Origin: CAZZDK01 sp964652235 | GTDB lineage: Bacteria; Pseudomonadota; Alphaproteobacteria; UBA9219 | DNA length: 63,884 nucleotides | NCBI GenBank assembly: GCA_964652235.1 | Contig: CAZZDK010000012.1 | Span: 1 to 63,884 of the forward strand | Direction: 5' to 3' | Part shown: piece after piece, positions 51,623 through 59,559 of the stretch | How positions within the stretch are numbered: the stretch's first letter is position 1 | Layout: each line of letters starts with the position of its first letter | Notes under the pieces: model-generated | Seen by the model: only the letters and a program-made list of their open reading frames with translations | What the model was told of the DNA's origin: nothing | Databases searched by the model: none | Position numbers and translations under genes: made by a program

Positions 51623-52447
51623 CTAGCCCCCATCAAGCCACTTAGGGCGATCCACATTACAAGATTCATAGAGCAGCCGAAACAAAGGAGCCAAGACTTT
51701 TACCGGAGGCGCATGATGGAACCATCCTTCCGCGCAAAGGCTATCGACTTCGCATTTTCCGACCCCATCGGCATAGGCGTGATAATTGTGCGGAATGGTC
51801 GGCACGCAAAGGGGTTCCCCCTCAATCCCTTCCATGCCGGCGATCCATCGGAAAGGGGGCTTGATCCCGAGCCTTTTGAGAAAATCGCCGTAGCCGGCCA
51901 GCCCGCGCTGCATATGTTTCTCGATGATCGGCGGTATGCCCTTGCCCTTCGAGGTGCTGAGCGAATGCGCATCCACGCCCCACACTTCTCCTCTGCTGAA
52001 GACGAACGAGACCAGGTCCGCGCAAAAAATTCTGCTGTCTATATGTCGGTTGGGGGCGTCGCTCTCATCGCTGAATAGATCCTCCATTTGAGGAGCTTGG
52101 TTCCCTACGCTTGTATAAGCGCCGTAACCATCTTCCGCCCTGATGTGAAAAATATCCCCGAACATCGAATCGAAACTCAGCGGCATCAACAACGGATGGC
52201 TGTTGGCCATGGCCCTTATTTTGTCGACCTCAAACGTCCTCGCTTCTTCCTCCAAGGGTATGACGCGAAGCCAGAGGGAGGGGCCCTTTCTTAACCAAAC
52301 TTCACCGCCGAACTTGTCGTATCTGTAAGGAAGGATATCGTCAAAAAGACCAAGGGGGCTGCCCGAAGGGCGAAAGCTTGCCTGATAGGGGGGCGCGGCG
52401 TTGACGGAAGCGGCGCTGGCCAGGTTCTGCATCGGGAGATTTTTCAC
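51623..52447 (-). CDS. unknown soluble protein
   Basis: A 274-residue protein of no recognised family. It has several Trp and His (GGEVWLRKGPSLWLRV, EGWFHHAPPVKVLAPLFRLLY) and conserved-looking patches such as PHNYHAYADGVGKCEVD, suggesting an enzyme-like fold. The GTG at 52447 is chosen because AAGGAG lies seven bases upstream. The longer frame to 52582 lacks a ribosome site. No signal peptide. It lies between the dynamin-like gene and tRNA-Gln with no operon partner. Confidence 0.65.
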   Translation of the reverse strand: MKNLPMQNLASAASVNAAPPYQASFRPSGSPLGLFDDILPYRYDKFGGEVWLRKGPSLWLRVIPLEEEARTFEVDKIRAMANSHPLLMPLSFDSMFGDIFHIRAEDGYGAYTSVGNQAPQMEDLFSDESDAPNRHIDSRIFCADLVSFVFSRGEVWGVDAHSLSTSKGKGIPPIIEKHMQRGLAGYGDFLKRLGIKPPFRWIAGMEGIEGEPLCVPTIPHNYHAYADGVGKCEVDSLCAEGWFHHAPPVKVLAPLFRLLYESCNVDRPKWLDGG

Positions 52448-52707
52448 GTTGCTTCTCCTTTCTTTTCGAAACGTGAAAGCGACGTAAAAAACCCCGCCAG
52501 GCGATTTCACGTGGCAGGAGTCATTAGCTCTTATGAGCGGTTCATGGGGAACCCCATCCCCATTTGCGAGTATAAAGGCCAAGATTTTTTTTGCAACGGC
52601 AATCCGACCGACTGCCGGGGTAGAATTTTAGTTTAATCAAGCTGTTAGCCAATGAGAGGGAAGCAAAACCCGCCACAGCCTTTGGCAAAGCCAAAGAGAC
52701 TTGCGGC

Positions 52708-52782
52708 TGGTTGGGGCGGGAGGGATCGAACCTCCGCATGGCGGAATCAAAATCCGCTGCCTTACCGCTTGGCTACGCCCCA
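52708..52782 (-). tRNA. tRNA-Gln(TTG)
   Basis: A 75-nt cloverleaf on the minus strand. The acceptor is TGGGGCG/CGCCCCA, the anticodon stem is GCGGA/TCCGC with loop TTTTGAT (anticodon TTG), the T loop is TTCGATC and CCA is encoded (52708-52710). Confidence 0.96.
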
Positions 52783-52961
52783 ACAGGTCCTTCAAGGGCG
52801 GGGTTAAGGCCCTTTTCGGCGCAAGAGGGGGCCAACATAGCCCGCCTTTTCCCCCAAAGCAACAATCTTAAGTGCTTGTTAAACAAAGATACACGGCTTT
52901 TTAAGACTTAGAGAGGTAGGAGTGGAGGACTGCCCCAATTTTCCTGAAGGAGGGCCTTTCT

Positions 52962-53435
52962 ATGTCCAAGACGGCCACGCTTTTGGATCGCACCTTCGAC
53001 GAAGGCGTCGCGCTTACGCTTGAGGCGCGCAACTACATTGCCTATCACGAGCAGGCGGACAGGCGGCGCCAGAACCTGCCCCATTGCCTGCACGTCGGCT
53101 ATCATCACACGCGCGTCTCGGCGCGTTTGATCCAGATTATGACTTGGCTTCTCGCGATGAAGGCTTTGTTGTCCGGCGAAATCTCGCCGGAGCAATTTGC
53201 CATGCCGCAATACGAACTGGCGGGCGGCGAGGAATGTGAAAGCGAGATGGGGCCGGAGATACAGGAACTGCCTTCCGGCTTGCGCGATCTTTTGAACCGC
53301 ACGCAACTGCTTTACGCGCGCATTTTGCGGCTCGACGCCATGGTACGCGAAAAGCTGGCGGCGGGCGAGGTGCCGAACTTCGGCATGATCCAGGGCATCC
53401 AGATCATCGATCCGCCGACGGACCCGATGAATTAA
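52962..53435 (+). CDS. DUF1465 family protein
   Basis: A 157-residue cytoplasmic protein matching the alphaproteobacterial DUF1465 family, helical and rich in His/Arg at the start (FDEGVALTLEARNYIAYHEQ; RVSARLIQIMTWLLAMKALLSGEIS), and ending in IQGIQIIDPPTDPMN. Related proteins are linked to cell-cycle or ribosome-associated regulation, but no activity is established from this sequence. GAAGGAGGG precedes ATG 52962. A terminator at 53515 follows. Confidence 0.82.
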   Translation: MSKTATLLDRTFDEGVALTLEARNYIAYHEQADRRRQNLPHCLHVGYHHTRVSARLIQIMTWLLAMKALLSGEISPEQFAMPQYELAGGEECESEMGPEIQELPSGLRDLLNRTQLLYARILRLDAMVREKLAAGEVPNFGMIQGIQIIDPPTDPMN

Positions 53436-53514
53436 GGGCCCTGGGCAGAAAATGCCCCCGCCGGGCGTCCGGAAAGAGGGCGCGGTCGTTTTTCAAATAG
53501 GAAACAAAAGATTA

Positions 53515-53541
53515 GGGCGGCTCTGGCCGCCCTGTTTTTTT
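53515..53541 (+). terminator. rho-independent terminator after DUF1465 gene
   Basis: GGGCGGC and GCCGCCC around TCTG, then TG and seven T. It ends exactly where the sigma-54 promoter of flgE begins. Confidence 0.9.
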
Positions 53542-53556
53542 GGCACCTCTTTTGCA
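53541..53556 (+). promoter_or_regulatory. sigma-54 promoter of flgE
   Basis: TGGCAC-N5-TTGCA matches the minus-24/minus-12 consensus TGGCAC-N5-TTGC exactly. Transcription should start near 53568, about 35 bases before the flgE ATG. RpoN is encoded at 24301. The activator (an FlbD-like enhancer-binding protein) is not in the window. Confidence 0.85.
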
Positions 53557-53602
53557 GAGACTAGGGTTGAGTTCTTTCCTTTCTGCAAAGCGAGGGACGC
53601 CC

Positions 53603-54874
53603 ATGTCTTTGTATGTCAGCATCTCGACCGCGATCACCGGATTGACGGCGCAGTCCCGTTCGCTTGCGAACGTCTCGGACAATCTCGCCAATACCTCGAC
53701 GACGGGCTATAAATCCATCGGGACGAACTTTCAGGACATCGTTTCTTCGGGGGGGAGCGACAAAACCAACGGCGCGGGCGTTCGGACGACGCCTGCTTAC
53801 TATAACGGCCTGCAAGGTTCCATCGCGGCGTCGAACGTCGAGACTTATATGGCCATTTCGGGACGCGGTTTTTTCTCCGTTTTCGGGGAAGACGAAAACG
53901 GCGATCCGGACACGGCCAAGAATTATTATACCCGCAGCGGCGACTTTACGCTGGATTCCGACGGGCGCATGAAGAACAGCGAAGGCTTTTTCCTGACCGG
54001 CTGGGCCGTCGATCCCGCGACGGGGGCCGTGGACAAAACGACGCTTGTTCCCATTGAAATAGCCGACATCATCAATACGAACATCGTGACGACGGCGCTT
54101 GAATACGATGCGAACCTTCCTTCCAGCGCGACGACCGGCACGGTCACGTCGGCCTCGACCGTCACCGTGTACGATTCCGAGGGCGAGGCGCACGATGTAA
54201 GCTATACCTGGGAAAAGACGGCGACGAACACCTGGAGGCTGACGGTTTCCGCTCCCGGCGCCGGATCTCCCGATTATACGGGGACGGCAATCTTCACTTT
54301 TACGGACGGCACGGGCGTCGATACCGAAGGCAACAGGATTCCCGCAGGCCGGATCGACACCATTACCAGCACGGATTTCACGGTGGACGGGACGAACTTG
54401 TCCTTTTCCCTCTCTTATCCCGGCGCGACGGCGATGCCGCTTACGGCCAGCTTCGGCAGCGTTACCCAATTCGCCGACGAGACGATCACGGTTTCGGTCT
54501 TTTCGCAAAACGGTGTGCCGGAGGGAACGTTCAACGGCATTTCAATCGACAAGAACGGACTTTTCTCCATCAATTACGACAACGGAGTCAGCCGGACCTA
54601 TTATCAGATACCCTTGGCCCTTTTCAACGCGCCCGAACAGCTTCAAAGGGTAAGCGGCACGGCCTTTATGATTACGGAAGCTTCCGGCACGCCGAACGTC
54701 GTCGCGGCCGGAACGGACGGCGCGGGAACGCTTGCCACGAACGCGCTGGAAAACTCGACCGTGGACATCGCCGATCAATTCACCATCATGATCCGCGCGC
54801 AGCAGGCCTACGCCGCCAACGCCAAGACCATCACGGCGGCGGACAGTATGCTGAAGACGCTGATTACGATCTGA
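53603..54874 (+). CDS. flgE: flagellar hook protein FlgE
   Basis: A 423-residue rod-hook family protein. The N-terminal motif is STAITGLTAQSRSLANVSDNLANTSTTGYKS, followed by the FlgE/F/G mid-domain (AISGRGFFSVFG...NYYTRSGDFTLDSDGRMKNSEGFFLTGW) and C-terminal ALENSTVDIADQFTIMIRAQQAYAANAKTITAADSMLKTLI, which pack in the D0 coil. Size and middle region fit the hook protein rather than FlgF/FlgG. It is exported by the flagellar type III system. It stands alone, flanked by a sigma-54 promoter and its own terminator. No hook-scaffold gene (flgD) or other flagellar gene is adjacent. Confidence 0.9.
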   Translation: MSLYVSISTAITGLTAQSRSLANVSDNLANTSTTGYKSIGTNFQDIVSSGGSDKTNGAGVRTTPAYYNGLQGSIAASNVETYMAISGRGFFSVFGEDENGDPDTAKNYYTRSGDFTLDSDGRMKNSEGFFLTGWAVDPATGAVDKTTLVPIEIADIINTNIVTTALEYDANLPSSATTGTVTSASTVTVYDSEGEAHDVSYTWEKTATNTWRLTVSAPGAGSPDYTGTAIFTFTDGTGVDTEGNRIPAGRIDTITSTDFTVDGTNLSFSLSYPGATAMPLTASFGSVTQFADETITVSVFSQNGVPEGTFNGISIDKNGLFSINYDNGVSRTYYQIPLALFNAPEQLQRVSGTAFMITEASGTPNVVAAGTDGAGTLATNALENSTVDIADQFTIMIRAQQAYAANAKTITAADSMLKTLITI

Positions 54875-54878
54875 AATA

Positions 54879-54907
54879 AAAAAGCGGCCCGAATGGGCCG
54901 CTTTTTC
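54879..54907 (+). terminator. rho-independent terminator after flgE
   Basis: AAAAGCGGCCC and GGGCCGCTTTTT around GAAT, five bases after the flgE stop. It is symmetric enough to act in both directions. Confidence 0.92.
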
Positions 54908-54929
54908 GGAGAAGAAAAGCTTATACCAA

Positions 54930-55098
54930 GAAACGCCTGAACGGCACCGCTCTTTGACTTCACTCGGCTTCCGCGCCTCGCCCTTCCCCTGCTGGACCGG
55001 TCTTGCCGTTTTGCAACGATTTTTTTCATCCAGCGGGGGAAGGGCTCCTCGCAACCTCTCGTGACCCGAAGGAGTCTCTTCATCCGTTTGTTGGTATT
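54930..55098 (+). repeat. dispersed hairpin repeat R3
   Basis: AAACGCCTGAACGGCACCGC left end, TTTGACTTCACTCGG, GCGCCTCGC, stem CCCTTCCCCTGCTGGA with TCCAGCGGGGGAAGGG, GCTCCTCGCAACCTCTCGTG, and right end CCGTTTGTTGGTATTA. The TATTA supplies the TAA stop of the minus-strand rpmE, as R2 does for the glycosyltransferase gene. Confidence 0.87.
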
Positions 55099-55411
55099 AA
55101 GCCTTTTTCTTAGTCGTCTTGGCGGATTTGGCCGTCGTCAGTTTGATCTTTTCTTCTTTGGCGGGCGCGGCCGCTTCGGCGGCGGCTTCCTTCTTGCCTG
55201 TCAGGCCCGCGAAGCGCTTGTTGAACTTGGCGAGCTGTCCGCCGCGATCCACCATGCGATGCTGGCCGGTCCAGGCCGGATGCGTCTTGGGATCGACGTC
55301 GAGTTGAAGCCTGTCTCCCGGCTTGCCGTACGTGCTGCGCGTCTTGAACTCCGAGCCGTCGGTCATGACGATCGTGATTTCGTGATAATCGGGATGTGTC
55401 TCTGTTTTCAT
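55097..55411 (-). CDS. rpmE: 50S ribosomal protein bL31
   Basis: A 104-residue bL31. The core (HPDYHEITIVMTDGSEFKTRSTYGKPGDRLQLDVDPKTHPAWTGQHRMVDRGGQLAKFNKRF) is typical. It has no CxxC pair, so it is the zinc-free type. A Lys/Ala-rich C-terminal extension (~75-104) is longer than in most L31 proteins and looks disordered. The stop codon lies in the terminal TATTA of repeat R3. Start ATG 55411; AAGCC lies a few bases upstream. Confidence 0.93.
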   Translation of the reverse strand: MKTETHPDYHEITIVMTDGSEFKTRSTYGKPGDRLQLDVDPKTHPAWTGQHRMVDRGGQLAKFNKRFAGLTGKKEAAAEAAAPAKEEKIKLTTAKSAKTTKKKA

Positions 55412-55853
55412 TGTCTTGGCTTTCTTAAGCGTTTTCTTCTTAGAGAAGCGCCTTTCTAAGAAAAGGGCCGCGAAAAAGCAAGAAAGGATTCATTTTTCTC
55501 ACCATAAACAGGCCAAGCCTTTGTTTTTGAAGGATTTTATATCTTTCCGGTCTTCTTTTGACTCTTAGCCCCTTTTTCCGCTACAAACGCCTTGTTCCAA
55601 TCCAAGGGTTAAAGGGATGGGAAGGCAGGTCGGTCCTCGCGTCGCGAGCACCGGCCCTTTGGGTTTTTGGGTCATGCCGACAGTTCGATGAAGGGATGCG
55701 CTCGGGTCACGAGTGGTTGCGAGGAGCCTGCCTCTCGCCGGATGGAAGGAATCGCCCTGAACTAAGCCTTGGTCTCGGCAAGAGGCAGGCGAGGCGCAGA
55801 GCGAGTGAATGAGAGATTTATAGGGCTTCTTACGGGCCCAATGGAATGACGCA
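55412..55853. other. rpmE-ffh intergenic region: promoter, leader hairpin and repeat R4
   Basis: No gene in 442 bases. TTGACT (55558-55563), 17 bases and CTACAA (55581-55586) form a plausible promoter for the ffh operon. Downstream, GGTCGGT-c-CTCGC and GCGAG-c-ACCGGCC (55628-55656) make a strong hairpin followed by a T-rich run, a possible attenuator. Repeat R4 then occupies ~55704-55815, so the ffh leader would be about 260 nt long and highly structured. Confidence 0.55.
55704..55815 (-). repeat. dispersed hairpin repeat R4
   Basis: Reverse orientation. GGTCACGAGTGGTTGCGAGG at the left corresponds to the conserved right arm. The stem is CCTGCCTCTCGCC with GGCAAGAGGCAGG, and GCGAGGCGCAGAGCGAGTGA is the conserved left arm. 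The outer ends are more diverged than in R1-R3. It sits in the leader of ffh. Confidence 0.85.
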
Positions 55854-57212
55854 ATGTTTGAAAGTTTGAGCGCAAAGCTGACGGGCGTGTTGGACCGTCT
55901 TACGCGGCGCGGCGCCCTGACCGAGGACGACGTGAATGCCGCTCTGCGCGAAGTGCGTGTGGCGCTGCTCGAAGCCGACGTGGCGTTGCCCGTCGTGAAG
56001 GATTTCATTGCCAAGGTCAAAGAACGCGCGGTGGGACAGGACGTTTTGCGTTCGATCACGCCGGGACAGCAGGTTATCAAGATCGTGCATGACGCGCTTG
56101 TTGAGACGCTGGGCGAAAAGGCCGAGCCGCTTCATATCAATGTCGCGCCGCCCGCGATCCTTCTCATGCTTGGCTTGCAGGGCTCCGGCAAAACGACGAC
56201 GACGGCCAAGCTCGGGCGTTACCTGACGCAAAAAGAACGTAAGAAAGTTTTGATGGCCTCGCTCGATGTGCGCCGCCCGGCCGCGCAGGAACAGCTTGCC
56301 GTTTTGGGCAAACAGGTCGGCGTGGACAGCCTGCCCATCGTGCCGGGGCAGGGGCCCGAGGAGATTACGCGCCGCGCGCTCGAATCTGCGCGCCTGCAAG
56401 GCTACGACGTTTTGATCCTCGATACGGCGGGCCGCTTGTCCATCGACGAAGAATTGATGCAGGAAGCGGCGGCTGTGCGCGACGTGGCGTCGCCGCACGA
56501 AAAGCTGCTCGTCGTCGATGCGATGACCGGGCAGGACGCCGTAAATACGGCCAAGAATTTCGAAGAAAAGATCGGCATTACGGGCGTCGTTTTGACGCGC
56601 ATCGACGGCGATGCGCGCGGCGGCGCGGCGCTTTCCATGCGGGCCGTGACGGGCAAGCCGATCAAGTTTCTGGGAACGGGCGAGAAAACCGAGGCGCTTG
56701 AGGTCTATCATCCCGATCGTCTCGCGGGCCGTATTTTGGACATGGGCGACGTGGTCTCCCTCGTTGAAAAGGCGGCGGCGACGCTTGACAAAGAATCCGT
56801 CGAAGATATGGGCAAAAAGTTCATGTCCGGCGAAGGATTCACGTTCGACGATCTTTTGAAGCAGCTTCAGCAAATGCGTAAAATGGGCGGCCTTTCGGGC
56901 CTGATGAGCTTTTTGCCCGGCGTCGGGAAAATTAAAGAACAGCTTAAAAACGCGAACATCGACGAACGCGCGATTAAGCGTCAGGAAGCGATCATCCAAT
57001 CCATGACAAAGGCCGAACGCAAGGACGCGGATTTGATTGCAGCCAGCCGCAAGCGCCGGATCGCGGCGGGCGCGGGCGTGGAGGTGGCGGACGTCAACCG
57101 CCTTATCAAACAATTTCTTGAAATGCAGAAAGTTATGAAGCAGCTCAAAAAAATGGGACAGGGCGGCTTTGCAAGAAACGTCATGCCGGGCTTTATGCAG
57201 GGGAGGAGATAG
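55854..57212 (+). CDS. ffh: signal recognition particle GTPase Ffh
   Basis: A 452-residue SRP54. An N-terminal four-helix bundle, then the G domain with G1 GLQGSGKTTTTAKLG (~106-120), DVRRPAAQEQL, G3 ILDTAGRLSIDEEL and G4-like TRIDGDARGGAAL. The M domain (~300-450) is Met-rich, with MSFLPGVGKIKEQLK and the RNA-binding IIQSMTKAER...KRRIAAGAG. It binds 4.5S RNA (27241) and delivers nascent membrane proteins. There is little Shine-Dalgarno before ATG 55854. First gene of the ffh-rpsP-rimM-trmD-rplS operon; repeat R5 lies after it. Confidence 0.96.
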   Translation: MFESLSAKLTGVLDRLTRRGALTEDDVNAALREVRVALLEADVALPVVKDFIAKVKERAVGQDVLRSITPGQQVIKIVHDALVETLGEKAEPLHINVAPPAILLMLGLQGSGKTTTTAKLGRYLTQKERKKVLMASLDVRRPAAQEQLAVLGKQVGVDSLPIVPGQGPEEITRRALESARLQGYDVLILDTAGRLSIDEELMQEAAAVRDVASPHEKLLVVDAMTGQDAVNTAKNFEEKIGITGVVLTRIDGDARGGAALSMRAVTGKPIKFLGTGEKTEALEVYHPDRLAGRILDMGDVVSLVEKAAATLDKESVEDMGKKFMSGEGFTFDDLLKQLQQMRKMGGLSGLMSFLPGVGKIKEQLKNANIDERAIKRQEAIIQSMTKAERKDADLIAASRKRRIAAGAGVEVADVNRLIKQFLEMQKVMKQLKKMGQGGFARNVMPGFMQGRR

Positions 57213-57240
57213 CCCAGCGGATGTAAGAGGCAACACGGTC

Positions 57241-57350
57241 AGGTCACGAGCGGTTGCGAGGAGCGCGGCGTTCGCCGGACTGAAGAGATCCCGAGAAATC
57301 GGGCGCGCCGATCGGCAAACGACGTGCGAGGCGCAGAGCGAGTGAAGTCA
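57241..57350 (-). repeat. dispersed hairpin repeat R5
   Basis: Reverse orientation. AGGTCACGAGCGGTTGCGAG, variable stem (GCGGCGTTCGCCGG with CGGCAAACGACGTGC, plus an inner hairpin CCCGA/TCGGG), then GCGAGGCGCAGAGCGAGTGA and AGTCAAAC. It fills the ffh-rpsP gap and should be transcribed within the operon. Confidence 0.83.
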
Positions 57351-57389
57351 AACAACACAAAGACATAAACGAAAAAAAGGAGAAACGAA

Positions 57390-57764
57390 ATGATCAGTAT
57401 GCGTTTAACCCGTCGCGGCGCGAAGAAAAGGCCGTTTTACCACATCGTGGTGGCCGACAGCCGCGCGCCGCGCGACGGGCGTTTCATCGAAAGCATAGGG
57501 ACCTACAATCCCATGCTGTCCAAGGACAACGCGCAGCGCGTGACGTTCAAGGAAGAGCGCGTCAAGCATTGGCTGTCCGTCGGCGCGAAGCCGTCGGATC
57601 GCGTGGCTCGTTTTTTGGCCGATGCCAAGCTTGGCCCGGCGGTCAAGTGGAGCGAAACGCCCAAGAAATCGGCCCCGCGCGCCAAGACGCAAGAGCGCAT
57701 GAAGCTGCAGGCCGAAGCCGCCGCCAAGGCCGCTGAAGCCGCCGCCGCGCCTGCGGAAGGTTGA
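57390..57764 (+). CDS. rpsP: 30S ribosomal protein bS16
   Basis: A 124-residue bS16. The core ISMRLTRRGAKKRPFYHIVVADSRAPRDGRFIESIGTYNP is highly conserved. The ~40-residue Lys/Ala-rich C-terminal extension (after ~85) is usual for alphaproteobacteria. AAAAGGAG lies seven bases before ATG 57390. Its stop overlaps the rimM start (TGATG). Confidence 0.96.
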   Translation: MISMRLTRRGAKKRPFYHIVVADSRAPRDGRFIESIGTYNPMLSKDNAQRVTFKEERVKHWLSVGAKPSDRVARFLADAKLGPAVKWSETPKKSAPRAKTQERMKLQAEAAAKAAEAAAAPAEG

Positions 57765-58297
57765 TGGGACGCCGTCTTATTCGCATAGGCGTCATCCTCG
57801 GCGCGCACGGTGTGCGCGGCGCGGCGCGCCTTGCGAGTTTGACGGAAAATCCCGAAGACATCTTTGTCTATAAGCCGCTCACAGATGAAAGCGGCGGGCG
57901 CGTTTTCGAAATAGAAAAGCGCGGAATTGGCAAGGATTGTTTTCTGGTCTCGATCAAGGGCGTTCAAACCCGCGAGGCGGCGCAGGCGCTCAAGGGAATG
58001 GGCCTCTTCATCGAACGTTCACTTTTGCCCGCCGAAGAGGAAGGCGAATATTATCTGGCTGATCTCATCGGACTTGAAGCGTGGGACGAAAGCGGCAAAC
58101 CCGTCGGCAAGGTCGAGGCGACGCACGATTACGGCGCGGGCCTTTTCCTTGAGATTAAACCGCCGCATAGGGAAAGTTTCATGCTGCCTTTCAAGGACGC
58201 TTTCGTGCCCCGTGTGGACATCGCCGCCGGGACGATGACGGTTCTTCTTCCGGAAGGATGGCTTGAGGAAGAAAAGAGGGAAGAGAGGAAAAAATGA
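57764..58297 (+). CDS. rimM: 16S rRNA processing protein RimM
   Basis: A 177-residue 30S assembly factor. The N-terminal RimM barrel starts GRRLIRIGVILGAHGVRGAARLASLTENPED. The C-terminal PRC barrel has YYLADLIGLEAWDESGKPVGKVEATHDYGAGLFLEI and MLPFKDAFVPRVDIAAGTMTV. It helps mature the 30S head and binds uS19. ATG 57764 overlaps the rpsP stop, and its end overlaps trmD by four bases. Confidence 0.95.
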   Translation: MGRRLIRIGVILGAHGVRGAARLASLTENPEDIFVYKPLTDESGGRVFEIEKRGIGKDCFLVSIKGVQTREAAQALKGMGLFIERSLLPAEEEGEYYLADLIGLEAWDESGKPVGKVEATHDYGAGLFLEIKPPHRESFMLPFKDAFVPRVDIAAGTMTVLLPEGWLEEEKREERKK

Positions 58298-59007
58298 CAG
58301 ACATTTCTCCGATCCCCCATTTCCAAATCCTCACGCTCTTTCCCGAAATGTTTCCGGGACCGCTCGGAACGGCTTTGGCGGGCAAGGCGCTGGCGGACGG
58401 TTTGTGGAAGCTCGACGTTCTGAACATCCGCGATTTCGGCGAAGGGCGGCATCGCGCGGTGGACGATACGCCTTACGGCGGCGGGGCCGGGATGGTTTTG
58501 CGGCCCGATGTCGTGGCGGCTTCTTTGCGGGCGGCTTCGGAAAAATGGGGCAAGGCGGACCGGCGCCTTTACCTTTCCCCGCGCGGGCGGGTTTTGGATC
58601 AGGCCTTGATCGAAGAACTGGCGGCAACCTCATCGGTCCTGCTCCTTTGCGGGCGTTATGAAGGGGTGGATCAGCGCGTTCTGGACGTCGAAGAACTTGA
58701 GGAAGTTTCTCTCGGCGATTTTGTCCTGGCGGGCGGCGAAGTGGCGGCGATGGCCCTGATAGAGGCCTGCACGCGCCTCATTCCGGGCGTGATGGGCAAC
58801 GAGGCGACGCCTGAAGAGGAGAGTTTTGTGGAGGGGCTTCTCGAATATCCCCATTACACAAGACCTCCTATTTGGGAGGGCCGCGAGGTGCCGGAAGTCC
58901 TGCTTTCCGGGCACCATGAAAAGGTTAACGCCTGGCGGCGCGAGCAGGCCGAGGCGCTCACCCGCCAAAGACGGCCGGATTTATGGGAAAAACGGAAAAA
59001 ACGTTAA
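58294..59007 (+). CDS. trmD: tRNA (guanine-37-N1)-methyltransferase
   Basis: A 237-residue SPOUT methyltransferase that modifies G37 next to the anticodon. FQILTLFPEMFPGPLGTALAGKAL is at the start, followed by DTPYGGGAGMVLRPD (~57-71) and the trefoil-knot SAM site LLLCGRYEGVDQRVLD...SLGDFVLAGGEVAAMALIEA (~112-150). GREVPEVLLSGHHEKVNAWRREQ is in the C-terminal domain. Normal length. Translationally coupled to rimM. Confidence 0.96.
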   Translation: MTDISPIPHFQILTLFPEMFPGPLGTALAGKALADGLWKLDVLNIRDFGEGRHRAVDDTPYGGGAGMVLRPDVVAASLRAASEKWGKADRRLYLSPRGRVLDQALIEELAATSSVLLLCGRYEGVDQRVLDVEELEEVSLGDFVLAGGEVAAMALIEACTRLIPGVMGNEATPEEESFVEGLLEYPHYTRPPIWEGREVPEVLLSGHHEKVNAWRREQAEALTRQRRPDLWEKRKKR

Positions 59008-59075
59008 AAAACGCACGAAAGCGTTGAGTTGAAGGGCAATCCCGTGTATAGGAGGCCCCCTCAAGGAGAAAGATC

Positions 59076-59474
59076 ATGAATACGCTACAGAAATTCGAGC
59101 AGCAGCAGATCGAAAAGCTGGCCGCCAAGGTTCCCGATTTTGCCCCCGGCGATACGGTCCGCGTGAACGTCAAGGTCGTCGAAGGCACCCGTGAGCGCGT
59201 GCAAGCCTATGAAGGCGTGTGCATCGCGATCAAAAAGGCGGGCATCAATTCGTCCTTTACCGTCCGCAAGATCAGCTACGGCGAAGGCGTGGAGCGCGTA
59301 TTTCCGCTCTATAGCCCGCGCCTCGATTCCATCGTTCTGGTCCGTCGCGGCGATGTGCGGCGCGCCAAGCTTTATTATCTGCGCGGGTTGCGCGGCAAAA
59401 AAGCCCGTATCACGGAAAAAACCAATTACAACGTTCAGGCCGACGCGCCGGCGGCGGAAGAAGCGGCTTCGTAA
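59076..59474 (+). CDS. rplS: 50S ribosomal protein bL19
   Basis: A 132-residue bL19 with the core PDFAPGDTVRVNVKVVEGTRERVQAYEGVCIAIKKAGINSSFTVRKISYGEGVERVFPLYSPRLDSIVLVRRGDVRRAKLYYLR. It has a short Ala-rich C-terminal tail. AAGGAGAAAGATC precedes ATG 59076. Last gene of the operon that starts with ffh; terminated at 59496. Confidence 0.96.
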   Translation: MNTLQKFEQQQIEKLAAKVPDFAPGDTVRVNVKVVEGTRERVQAYEGVCIAIKKAGINSSFTVRKISYGEGVERVFPLYSPRLDSIVLVRRGDVRRAKLYYLRGLRGKKARITEKTNYNVQADAPAAEEAAS

Positions 59475-59495
59475 AGTTCAAGCAAGGGGATCCCC

Positions 59496-59529
59496 AAAAA
59501 CCCTTCCCGGCCTGCCGGGAGGGGTTTTT
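59496..59529 (+). terminator. rho-independent terminator after rplS
   Basis: AAACCCTTCCCGG and CCGGGAGGGGTTT around CCTG, then TTG and T-rich sequence, 22 bases after the rplS stop. Confidence 0.92.
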
Positions 59530-59559
59530 GTTTGGGCGCAAAGGATGATAGAAAGAGCC

